Positions 23,359 through 30,892 of a stretch of DNA of 36,694 nt are shown piece after piece; positions within the stretch are counted from its first letter, which is position 1, and each line of letters begins with the position of its first letter. The DNA is from Terriglobia bacterium (GTDB taxonomy: Bacteria > Acidobacteriota > Terriglobia > Terriglobales > Acidobacteriaceae), in assembly GCA_020073645.1 (NCBI GenBank), contig JAIQET010000041.1, positions 1-36,694 on the forward strand. Direction: 5' to 3'. The translations under genes were made by a program, and so were the position numbers. A model generated the notes under the pieces. It saw only the letters and a list, made by a program, of their open reading frames with translations, ran no database searches and was not told where the DNA came from.

Positions 23359-23928
23359 ATGACCTGGATTCGCACCGTCCCGTTTCCGGAAGCTGATGAA
23401 AAATTACGCAAGGCCATGGAAGGCCAGAAGGCTCTTTATCCGGTCGAGTATGCCACCCCGGTCCACGAGACCGCGGAGGGCGGGCCGGCGCCCATCGTCG
23501 CCTCCCACAGCCTGATTCCGGAGGCGCTGTATCACGCCTTCGCGACTTTTGGCGTGCTGATGTCACCCGACCTGCCTCTGACGCGGCGGCAGCACGAGAT
23601 GATCACCACCGTGGTGTCGGTTACCAACCGGTGCGTGTATTGAATCGAGTCACACGCAGAGTTTCTGCGTCGCGTGACTTTGGATAAGGCTCTGGTCGAA
23701 GCGTTGGAGAAGGACTACACCACTGCTCCCATCAGCCCCCAGGAGCGGGTGATGTTGGACTACGTGGTGAAACTCACCAAAGATGCCACCAAGGTGTGGA
23801 AGGACGATCACGAGCGCCTGCGCGCCGCCGGATTCGACGACAAAGCGATCCTGCAGATCACGCTGATCGCCTCCTGGTTCAACTACATCAATCGCGTGGC
23901 CGACGCGCTAGGTGTGGGCCGGGAGTAA
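23359..23928 (+). CDS. AhpD-like peroxidase-related selenoprotein (in-frame UGA = Sec95)
   Basis: One 189-residue protein read through UGA at 23641-23643. Upstream: [20 protein letters not shown], ending SVTNRCVY; downstream, [10 protein letters not shown] continues the same frame and the same carboxymuconolactone decarboxylase/AhpD fold, ending [10 protein letters not shown]. The active site of AhpD is CxxC-x3-His. Here it reads Cys92-Val-Tyr-UGA95-Ile-Glu-Ser-His99, so UGA replaces exactly the second catalytic Cys. A strong hairpin follows (23648-23679). Expected function: thiol/selenol-dependent peroxide reduction. The ATG at 23359 matches the family's MxWIRxV start; a TTG at 23308 in frame would add 17 residues. 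The ligase/acyltransferase gene follows after 53 bases. The alternative is a nonsense mutation or sequencing error in a Cys codon; the hairpin argues against that. Confidence 0.85.
23648..23679 (+). promoter_or_regulatory. Bacterial SECIS element for Sec95
   Basis: Directly behind the UGA, AGTCAC (23648-23653) pairs with GTGACT (23674-23679) and ACGCAGA (23654-23660) pairs with TCTGCGT (23664-23670): 13 base pairs with a 3-base bulge on the 3' side. The apical loop is GTT at 23661-23663, with the G and U that SelB requires at the loop. The gap from UGA to the apical G is 17 bases, inside the usual bacterial range (about 16-37). Confidence 0.85.
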
Positions 23929-23981
23929 GCCGGTTCTTTCCGGCGGTTTCATCCCTCCGCTGAGATTGCTACCATCTCTGT

Positions 23982-26513
23982 ATGGAGCGCCGCTCCCTCG
24001 CCGAGTACCTCGAGAACTTCCTGCGCCGGGGGCAGGAGTGCGCCTACGTGCAGCGCCGCGGATACCGCAGCGAACGCTGGAGCTACCGGCAGGTGGCGGA
24101 GACTGCGTTCCAGTTTGCGAGGGAACTGGAAGCGTGGGAGATCGGCAAGGGCGACCGTGTGCTGATCTGGGGTCCGAACTGCGCCGAGTGGGTGGCTGCA
24201 TTTTTCGGATGCGCGCTGCGCGGCGCCGTGGTGGTTCCCATGGACGACGTGGCGACCACGGACTTTGCCCAGCGGGTTTGTCAGCAGATCGGCGCCAAGC
24301 TGCTGGTGTGCTCGCGGGAACACATCCTGCCTTCCAGCCCGGCCCTCATCCTCGAAGAGTTTGCGGGAGCTTTGGCGCCTCATTCCCGTGCGCCCTATCC
24401 CGCCGCCACCAGCGACCTCCAGGACACGCTGGAGATTGTCTTCACCTCCGGAACTACCGCCGAGCCCAAAGGCGTGGTGATCTCGCACGGCAACGTTCTC
24501 GCCAACATTGCGCCGCTCGAAGAAGAGATTCGCAAATACCTCAAGTACGAACGCTTCGTGCACCCGGTACGCTTCCTGAACCTGCTGCCGCTCAGCCACG
24601 TCTTCGGCCAGTTCCTGGGGATCTTTCTGCCGCAGTTGATGGGAGGCACGGTCATCTTCCAGGAGGCGCTGAAGCCGGGCGAGGTGATCGCCACTATCCG
24701 CCGGGAGCGCGTCTCGGTGCTGGTGGCGGTGCCCCGCATGCTGCAATCACTCAAAGAAAAGGTTGAGCGCGATTTGCAGGATGAAGGCCACCTCGAAGAT
24801 TTCCAGAAGCGCTTTCGTACGTCGGAAGGCAAGCATTTCCTGCACCGCTGGTGGATTTTTCGCCGCGTGCATCGCAAATTCGGATGGAAGTTCTGGGCAT
24901 TCATTTCCGGCGGAGCCGCTCTCGACCGTGGCACCGAGGAATTCTGGGGACGGCTGGGCTACGCAGCAATACAAGGATACGGGCTCACCGAAACCACTTC
25001 GCTCATCAGCGTGAACCATCCCTTCCACCTGGGCAAAGGATCGATCGGCAAGGTGCTGGCGGGCCGCGAGGTAAAGCTGGCTCCCGATGGCGAAATCCTG
25101 GTACGCGGCAGCGGGGTCGCTTCTGGTTACTGGAACGGGCAGGAGCTACGTCCGGTGGCGGGCGAGCAGGGCTGGTATCGCACCGGGGACATCGGCGAGA
25201 TCGACGCCGAAGGCAATCTGTATTTCAAAGGCCGCAAGAAAGATGTGATCGTCACCCCGGCGGGAATGAACATTTATCCCGAAGACCTGGAGGCGGCGCT
25301 GCGGCGGCAACCTGAGGTCAAAGACTGCACCGTGGTGGCGCTGCCGCACAACGGCAATGCCGAGCCCTGTGCGGTGCTGATCCTGCGCGACGGCGCCGCC
25401 GACGGCGCCGCCGACGCCGCCGCGGTGGTGAGGCAAGCCAACGACTCGCTGGCCGACTACCAGCACATGCGCGCCTGGATGGTGTGGCCGGAAGAGGATT
25501 TTCCCCGCACCTCCACCCAGAAACCACGCACCAACCTGATTCAACAAGCCGTTCAGGCGAAGCTGGGAAGCAAACCTTCCGATGGCACGCCCTCGAGTCC
25601 CCTGGCTGAGCTGATCGGCCGCATCACGGGGCGGGCTTCGGCTCAACTTTCCGCGAATGCGAACCTCGAAACCGACCTGAATCTTGGTTCGCTCGACCGG
25701 GTGGAGTTGCTCAGCGCGCTCGAAGATCGCTACCAGATTGATCTCAGCGAAACTCGCTTTGCGGCAGTCAATACCGTGGGTGACCTGGAGCGCATGCTAC
25801 AGGGCACCGCTCCGCCACGAGTGCGCTACCACTATCCCCGTTGGGTGCAGCGTTGGCCAGTGACCTGGATTCGCCTGATCACCCATTACCTGCTTGTGCG
25901 TCCGGCAGTGTTCCTGTTGGGATGGCCGCGAATCGAAGGCCGGCAAAATCTGCGCGGCGTGACGGGGCCGGTGCTGGTGATCTGCAATCACATTGGCGAT
26001 GTGGATGTGGGGTTTGTCTTGACCGCACTACCAGCGCGCTTACGCCACCGTCTGGCCACCGCGGCCGGTGGCGAGGCACTCCAGGCCTTGCGCACGCCGC
26101 CGGCTTCGCGGAATTTTCTCCTCCGGGCCTATGACCGGGTGAAGTGGGTGCTGGGCGTGTCGTTGCTAAACCTGTTTCCCTTGCCGCGCGAAGCCGGGTT
26201 CCGCCAGAGCTTCGCCTTTGCCGGAGAAACGGTGGACCGCGGCTACAGCGTGCTGGTGTTTCCCGAGGGACGCCACACCACGACCGGCGCCACGCTTCCC
26301 TTTCGTGCCGGCATTGGTTTGTTGGCCAACAATCTCCGTATCCCCATTGTGCCCATGCGCATTGACGGCCTGTTTGAGCTGAAGCAGGCAGGCAAGAAGT
26401 TTGCCTTGCCCGGCGCCATCGCCGTCAGGATCGGCCGGCCGGTACGCTTTGACCCCGACAGCGATCCCGCGTGGATTGCGCGGGAACTGCAGAAGAAGGT
26501 GGAAGGGTTGTGA
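23982..26513 (+). CDS. Fused AMP-dependent acyl ligase, acyl carrier protein and PlsC acyltransferase
   Basis: An 843-residue multidomain lipid enzyme. Residues 1-520: ANL adenylating domain with the P-loop-like FTSGTTAEPKGVV (153-165), GYGLTETTS, YRTGDIGEID and the final KGRKKDVIVTPAGMNIYP. Residues about 545-615: acyl carrier domain with phosphopantetheine Ser near 570 in NLGSLDRVEL. Residues about 640-843: lysophospholipid-type acyltransferase with HxxxxD (NHIGDVD near 668) and FPEGRHT near 760. The layout suggests that a fatty acid is activated, loaded onto the fused carrier and passed to an acceptor lipid in one polypeptide, similar in logic to Aas. A DGAADGAADAAA linker reflects a GC-rich microrepeat near 25390. 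There is no ribosome binding site; TACCAT ends six bases before ATG. Confidence 0.9.
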   Translation: MERRSLAEYLENFLRRGQECAYVQRRGYRSERWSYRQVAETAFQFARELEAWEIGKGDRVLIWGPNCAEWVAAFFGCALRGAVVVPMDDVATTDFAQRVCQQIGAKLLVCSREHILPSSPALILEEFAGALAPHSRAPYPAATSDLQDTLEIVFTSGTTAEPKGVVISHGNVLANIAPLEEEIRKYLKYERFVHPVRFLNLLPLSHVFGQFLGIFLPQLMGGTVIFQEALKPGEVIATIRRERVSVLVAVPRMLQSLKEKVERDLQDEGHLEDFQKRFRTSEGKHFLHRWWIFRRVHRKFGWKFWAFISGGAALDRGTEEFWGRLGYAAIQGYGLTETTSLISVNHPFHLGKGSIGKVLAGREVKLAPDGEILVRGSGVASGYWNGQELRPVAGEQGWYRTGDIGEIDAEGNLYFKGRKKDVIVTPAGMNIYPEDLEAALRRQPEVKDCTVVALPHNGNAEPCAVLILRDGAADGAADAAAVVRQANDSLADYQHMRAWMVWPEEDFPRTSTQKPRTNLIQQAVQAKLGSKPSDGTPSSPLAELIGRITGRASAQLSANANLETDLNLGSLDRVELLSALEDRYQIDLSETRFAAVNTVGDLERMLQGTAPPRVRYHYPRWVQRWPVTWIRLITHYLLVRPAVFLLGWPRIEGRQNLRGVTGPVLVICNHIGDVDVGFVLTALPARLRHRLATAAGGEALQALRTPPASRNFLLRAYDRVKWVLGVSLLNLFPLPREAGFRQSFAFAGETVDRGYSVLVFPEGRHTTTGATLPFRAGIGLLANNLRIPIVPMRIDGLFELKQAGKKFALPGAIAVRIGRPVRFDPDSDPAWIARELQKKVEGL

Positions 26514-26599
26514 TGGGATTGGTGCGAGAGCCAGGGGTTCGCCCCTTCTCCCCGTCCGCCGCGGCGATGAATGGATATCGCAGAACGCACGGGGTTGGC

Positions 26600-26605
26600 T
26601 ATAAT
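26600..26605 (+). promoter_or_regulatory. -10 box of the sodC promoter (probably leaderless)
   Basis: A perfect TATAAT ends eight bases before the ATG of sodC at 26614, so transcription would start one or two bases from the start codon. No ribosome binding site fits between. No good -35 box is visible. Confidence 0.55.
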
Positions 26606-26613
26606 GTTTCCCC

Positions 26614-27138
26614 ATGAGACGCCGGACCCTTTTTGCTATCGCATTGCCGCTGTTAGTGGTTGCCCTGTCGTTGGCGGGTGCAGCCAAAACCAAGAGCGTC
26701 AAGACCGCCATCAAGGACTCCCAGGGCAAGACCTTGGGTTGGGCCATGATCTCGCCCGCCGCCTCCGGGGTGGAGGTCAACCTTACGCTCAAGAACATGC
26801 CGCCTGGGCAGCACGCGGTGCACATTCACGAGGACGCCCTCTGTGACGGGCCCGACTTCAAGTCGGCTGGCGGGCACTTCAATCCCGACGGAAAGCAGCA
26901 TGGATTGCAGAATCCCGACGGGCACCACGCCGGAGACATGACGAATTTCAACGTTGACTCCAAGGGCAATGCCACCGTCAACATCCTCAATAAGGACGTG
27001 AACCTGGGAAGTGACAGCCATTCCCTCTTCAGCAATGGCGGAACCGCGATTGTGATCCACGCTAAGCCGGATGACCTGAAGACCGATCCCACCGGCAACG
27101 CCGGGGATCGCATTGCTTGCGGGGTGATCAAGCAGTAA
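26614..27138 (+). CDS. sodC: Cu/Zn superoxide dismutase, exported
   Basis: A 174-residue enzyme that dismutates superoxide outside the cytoplasm. Residues 1-23 are a signal peptide ([22 protein letters not shown]). Metal ligands are visible: His70 and His72 (HAVHIHED), bridging His88 (GGHFNP), His96 and His105 (GHHAGD) with Asp108 and His149 (VIHAKPDD). Cys77 and Cys169 (GDRIACGVI) can form the conserved disulfide. The electrostatic loop is short, as in many bacterial forms. It follows the ligase/acyltransferase gene by 100 bases but has its own TATAAT. Confidence 0.95.
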   Translation: MRRRTLFAIALPLLVVALSLAGAAKTKSVKTAIKDSQGKTLGWAMISPAASGVEVNLTLKNMPPGQHAVHIHEDALCDGPDFKSAGGHFNPDGKQHGLQNPDGHHAGDMTNFNVDSKGNATVNILNKDVNLGSDSHSLFSNGGTAIVIHAKPDDLKTDPTGNAGDRIACGVIKQ

Positions 27139-27414
27139 GTCAGCAGAGCCCCTCTAGCAAAAGGCAAGGCGTCCTGTACAGCAATGCTTCTGGCCGTGGG
27201 CTGAGAGCCCGACGAAGAACGGCCCCAAACCTTCTTCCATATTGACCTGAACCGGGGCAGCAGGCTACGATCCGTAGCGTTTTGAATGACTTAACGATGG
27301 CTGCCCACCCCTACTTCCCGCCGCGCCTGGTTCTGTCTCGGGTCGCAACCAAGCCACCAATCGCAGCCAACCTGGGCTGAGGCAGGACACACCATTCGTA
27401 GAAGAGGGCTCCGC
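27139..27414. other. Intergenic region after sodC
   Basis: A nested hairpin at about 27190-27223 (GGCCGTGGGCT facing AGCCC and CGGCC) may terminate sodC, although no T-run follows. Nothing else recognised. Confidence 0.35.
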
Positions 27415-29436
27415 ATGAAGATTCGAGGCTTGTTGCTGGTAAGCGCACGGATGGTGGCTGCAGTGGTGTTTTGCTGGCTCACAACTGTCGCTGCCCAGAA
27501 CGTCACCACCGTGGCGGGCGGATTCGTGGGCGATGGCGGGTCCGCTTCCAAAGCCAGTCTCCAGGAGCCCGACTTCGCCGTGCAGGACACCGCCGGCAAC
27601 ATCTACGTCAGCGATTTCTCCGCGCACCGCATCCGCAAAATCACTCCCACGTTGAAAATCAGCACCTTTGCGGGAACGGGGATCTCTGGGTTCAGCGGCG
27701 ACAGTGGCCCGGCGGCCTCGGCCATGTTGAGCTACCCAACCGGTCTCGCCATCGATACCAGCGGAAACATCTATATCGCGGACGGCGGCAACAACCGCAT
27801 CCGCAAGGTTGACGCCTCCGGGACCATTACCACCATCGCGGGCACGGGAGCTACCGGATATAGCGGCGATGGGGGCCCCGCGCTGCAGGCCACCTTCAAT
27901 CAGCCGTTCGGGTTGGCATTGGACTCAGCCGGGAACCTCTTCATCTCGGATCTGGGAAACTCCGTCGTTCGCAAGATCGACACTTCGCAGATCATCACTA
28001 CCTTTGCGGGAGATGGCATCGCCGGGTTTGGCGGCGACAACGGGCCCGCCACCCAAGCCATGCTGGATCTTCCCCGAGGCCTGGCCGTGGACAGCGTGGG
28101 CCGGGTCTACATTGCCGATACTGGCAATCACCGCATCCGCAAGGTGGACAGCTTCGGAATCATCATCACCTTTGCGGGCAACGGCAACAGTGGGTTCAGC
28201 GGCGACGGAGGCTCGCCCACCAGCGCCGCCGTTGGCAATCCACGGGGAGTGGCCGTCAGCGCGGGCGGCGGCATTCTCTACATCAGCAATGCCGGGGATG
28301 CCAGGATACGGACGGTCAGCGGGGGCCTCATCAACACCCTCGCCGGTTCGGTCTATGGCTATGACGGCGACAACAAGCCAGTGCTTTCGAGCGAATTCGC
28401 CACTCCTGGGGGATTGTTGCTCAACCGCAGCGGCAACCTTGTGGTGGCGGACACCTACAACGGCCGTCTGCGAACCATGTCGAGCGGCGTGATGAAGACC
28501 ACCGCAGGTGGGTTTGTCGGGGATGGAGCGGCCGCGACCGCCGCCTCGCTGGTTCTGCCGGAGAACATCGCCTTTGACAAGGCCGGCAACTACTACATCG
28601 CCGATGCGGGCGGCAATCGCATCCGCAAGGTGGACACGACCGGGAAAATCACCACCATCGCCGGCACCGGGGTCAGCGGCTATTCCGGGGACGGAGGCGC
28701 TGCCAACTCCGCAACTCTGTATTACCCCGATGGCGTGGCCGTCGATTCGACAGGAAACATCTTTATCGCGGACAACGGCAATGCCGTCATCCGCGAGGTG
28801 AGCACGGCGGGAACGATCAGCACCTATGCGGCTCATCCCAGCTTTCTCGATCTGGCTTCGCTCACCATGGACTCCGCAGGAAATCTTTACGCCGTGGACC
28901 AGGCGGGTTGCGCGGTGCACAAGATTACGCCCACGGGAGCCATCACGGTTGTTGCGGGGATCGAATCCATGTGCGGATATAACGGAGACAACATCTCGGC
29001 GACCAGCGCGGAGTTGAATACGCCTTACGGCGTGGCCATGGACTCGAAGGGCAACCTCCTGATCGCCGACGCGGGCAATAACCGCATCCGCAAAGTGAAC
29101 CCCACTGGGATTATCAGCACCGTCGCTGGGAGCGGAACCTGCGGATTTAGCGGGGATAACGGGTCAGCGACCAAGGCGGAATTATGTTTGCCGCATAGTG
29201 TGGTGCTGGATTCGCTGGGGAACTACTACATCGCCGATCTCGGGAACTACCGCGTTCGAAAAGTTGCCAGAGGGATCATCAGCACCATAGCGGGGACCGG
29301 CCTGCCGGGGTTCAACGGCGACGGTTTGCCCGCGCTGAGCGCGAATCTGGATGACGTGGTTGCGCTCGGGGTGAACAAGAACAATATTGTTTACTTCGTC
29401 GACGACGCGACCACGCGGGTACGCAGAATTCACTGA
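27415..29436 (+). CDS. Secreted NHL-repeat beta-propeller protein
   Basis: A 673-residue exported protein. Residues 1-27 are a signal peptide (GLLLVSARMVAAVVFCWLTTVAAQ). The rest is a tandem of about 12 NHL units of about 55 residues, each with a calcium-binding-like GFSGDGGPA loop, a PxGLAxD strand, GNIYIAD and NxRIRKVD. Examples run from SGFSGDSGPA near residue 95 to PGFNGDGLPA near 630. Such proteins are abundant in Acidobacteria and are assumed to be extracellular binding propellers; the ligand is unknown. Units are similar enough at the DNA level to allow recombination between them. GAGGG is seven bases before ATG. Confidence 0.9.
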   Translation: MKIRGLLLVSARMVAAVVFCWLTTVAAQNVTTVAGGFVGDGGSASKASLQEPDFAVQDTAGNIYVSDFSAHRIRKITPTLKISTFAGTGISGFSGDSGPAASAMLSYPTGLAIDTSGNIYIADGGNNRIRKVDASGTITTIAGTGATGYSGDGGPALQATFNQPFGLALDSAGNLFISDLGNSVVRKIDTSQIITTFAGDGIAGFGGDNGPATQAMLDLPRGLAVDSVGRVYIADTGNHRIRKVDSFGIIITFAGNGNSGFSGDGGSPTSAAVGNPRGVAVSAGGGILYISNAGDARIRTVSGGLINTLAGSVYGYDGDNKPVLSSEFATPGGLLLNRSGNLVVADTYNGRLRTMSSGVMKTTAGGFVGDGAAATAASLVLPENIAFDKAGNYYIADAGGNRIRKVDTTGKITTIAGTGVSGYSGDGGAANSATLYYPDGVAVDSTGNIFIADNGNAVIREVSTAGTISTYAAHPSFLDLASLTMDSAGNLYAVDQAGCAVHKITPTGAITVVAGIESMCGYNGDNISATSAELNTPYGVAMDSKGNLLIADAGNNRIRKVNPTGIISTVAGSGTCGFSGDNGSATKAELCLPHSVVLDSLGNYYIADLGNYRVRKVARGIISTIAGTGLPGFNGDGLPALSANLDDVVALGVNKNNIVYFVDDATTRVRRIH

Positions 29437-29642
29437 GTAAGATTTCGCGGACCACAAGTCTCCATCTGGCGGCTGCTGCATTCCATGCCGAGGACCCAAA
29501 GCACTTCCTAACCTCGCGGCCAGGCCATGACCGCGGCTTTGACCTCCGCCGGGAACCAATGGCGGGTCCGGTTACAGACGCCACACGCGCTGCGGCGGGG
29601 ATGGCCGATGGCCCGCCAGAGTGCGGGCGGCGTTTCCCCTGG
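29437..29642. other. Intergenic region before the benzoyl-CoA operon
   Basis: A GCCCGC/GCGGGC hairpin at 29611-29628 followed by GTTTCCCC may be a weak terminator of the NHL gene. No gene recognised. The regulatory half-sites at the right end are listed separately. Confidence 0.35.
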
Positions 29643-29669
29643 TCACACGACCGTGTGACCCGAATCACA
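29643..29669 (+). promoter_or_regulatory. CRP-type operator with three half-sites
   Basis: TCACA (29643), TGTGA (29654) and TCACA (29665) follow each other at exact 11-bp steps, one helical turn. The last two form TGTGA-CCCGAA-TCACA, a full match to the CRP consensus TGTGA-N6-TCACA; the first two form the divergent dyad. The centre (29661.5) is 42.5 bases before the bcrC start codon, close to a class II activator position if transcription begins at that codon. A regulator of the CRP/FNR family is inferred; none is in the window. Confidence 0.6.
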
Positions 29670-29693
29670 GCATGCCCGGCAAGCTTGGGCGAC

Positions 29694-29699
29694 CATAGT
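29694..29699 (+). promoter_or_regulatory. Candidate -10 box of the benzoyl-CoA operon
   Basis: CATAGT (4/6 to TATAAT) ends four bases before the bcrC ATG; there is no ribosome binding site, suggesting a leaderless transcript. It agrees in spacing with the CRP-type site upstream. The box itself is weak. Confidence 0.3.
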
Positions 29700-29703
29700 C
29701 GTC

Positions 29704-30858
29704 ATGGAATTAGAACGAACGTTCGATCAGTGGCAGGAGCGGCTCGCCGACCTCGGTTTCGCGTCTGTCCAGGCCTGGAAAGCGCAACACCCCGGCGCCC
29801 GCGTGATCGGCTACTTTCCGGTGTACGCGCCGGCCGAGATCATCCATGCCGCCGGCATGCTTCCGGTGGGGTTGAGCGGAGGCGGCGATCGCCTGGATAT
29901 CCAGCATGCCGATGCCCGCTTCGGCTCGTTCATCTGCTCCATCATCAAAACCACGCTGGAAATGGGCCTGCGCGACCATCTCAAGGTGTTCGACGGAATC
30001 CTGTTCAGTTCTATCTGCGATTCCGCGCGCAATCTCTGCTTTGTGATGAAGCGGAACTTTCCCGACCTCTACACAGACTTCCTTCATTTGCCGCACAACC
30101 CGAGTTCCACGGCGAGTGTGGACTTTCTGGCCAGCGAATACCGGCGGCTCATCCAGGAACTGGAGCGCATCGGCGGCCGCGCCGTGACCGAGACTAGCTT
30201 GCAGAATGCCATCGCTCTCTACAACCACAACCGGCAGCTCATCCGCAGCCTTTACGCGTTGCGCGCGCAGAAACCGCATGTGCTGCGGGCCTGGGAATCG
30301 TATGTGCTGGTTCGCGCTGGCAACCTCATGCCGGTGGAGGAGCACAACGCGCTTCTCGAGGAATCCTTGGAGCAGCTCGCGCAACGGCCGGGCAAGCCGC
30401 GAGACTCCATCCGCGTGGTGGTGGAAGGCGCTTTCTGCGAGCAGCCGCCGCTCGACCTGATCAAACTTGTCGAAGACGCGGGTTGCTACCTGGTGGACGA
30501 TGATTTTGTCATCGGCCGGAGCTGGTTTACGGACGATGTTCCGGTTGACGCAGACCCCGTGCACGCCCTGGCTGAGAGCTATGTCAACCGCGCGGTGTAT
30601 TCCTCGGTGCGGCACGATTTTCGCGCGCCGCGTTGGGAAGGGCTAGCGGAGAAGGTGAAGCAATCACGGGCCGACGCAGTTCTTTTCCTGATTGCCAAGT
30701 TCTGTGAACCGGCTTACTTCGATTACGTCCTGTTCAAGAAGAAGTTGGAGGAAATCGGAGTGCCGCATCTGCTGCTGGAATTCGAAGAAAAACAGTTCAC
30801 TTTCGACCGCGTGCGAACCGAAGTAGAGACGTTCGTGGAATCACTGGTTTTCGACTAG
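29704..30858 (+). CDS. bcrC: Benzoyl-CoA reductase, subunit C (BcrC/BzdN)
   Basis: A 384-residue subunit of the ring-reducing half of ATP-dependent benzoyl-CoA reductase. It belongs to the 2-hydroxyacyl-CoA dehydratase D fold. The BcrC/BzdN landmarks are GYFPVYAPAEIIHAAGMLPVGLSGGG and IQHADARFGSFICSIIKTTLE. Cys residues in ICSI, ICDSARNLC and FCEPAYFDY are candidates for the [4Fe-4S] cluster shared with subunit B. Length equals that of BcrC/BzdN (about 380). The neighbouring two ATPase subunits, dehydrogenase and hydrolase separate it from 2-hydroxyglutaryl-CoA dehydratases. First gene of the operon; 34 bases to the next. Confidence 0.92.
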   Translation: MELERTFDQWQERLADLGFASVQAWKAQHPGARVIGYFPVYAPAEIIHAAGMLPVGLSGGGDRLDIQHADARFGSFICSIIKTTLEMGLRDHLKVFDGILFSSICDSARNLCFVMKRNFPDLYTDFLHLPHNPSSTASVDFLASEYRRLIQELERIGGRAVTETSLQNAIALYNHNRQLIRSLYALRAQKPHVLRAWESYVLVRAGNLMPVEEHNALLEESLEQLAQRPGKPRDSIRVVVEGAFCEQPPLDLIKLVEDAGCYLVDDDFVIGRSWFTDDVPVDADPVHALAESYVNRAVYSSVRHDFRAPRWEGLAEKVKQSRADAVLFLIAKFCEPAYFDYVLFKKKLEEIGVPHLLLEFEEKQFTFDRVRTEVETFVESLVFD

Positions 30859-30892
30859 CCGGGTTGAGAGCAAAGAAGAGGATGGTGACCAC

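Noticed and set aside
23359..23643. A truncated AhpD-like gene ending at UGA, with a separate short gene after it
   Set aside because: Both parts are one fold in one frame, the UGA is at the catalytic Cys position, and a SECIS-type hairpin follows at the right distance.
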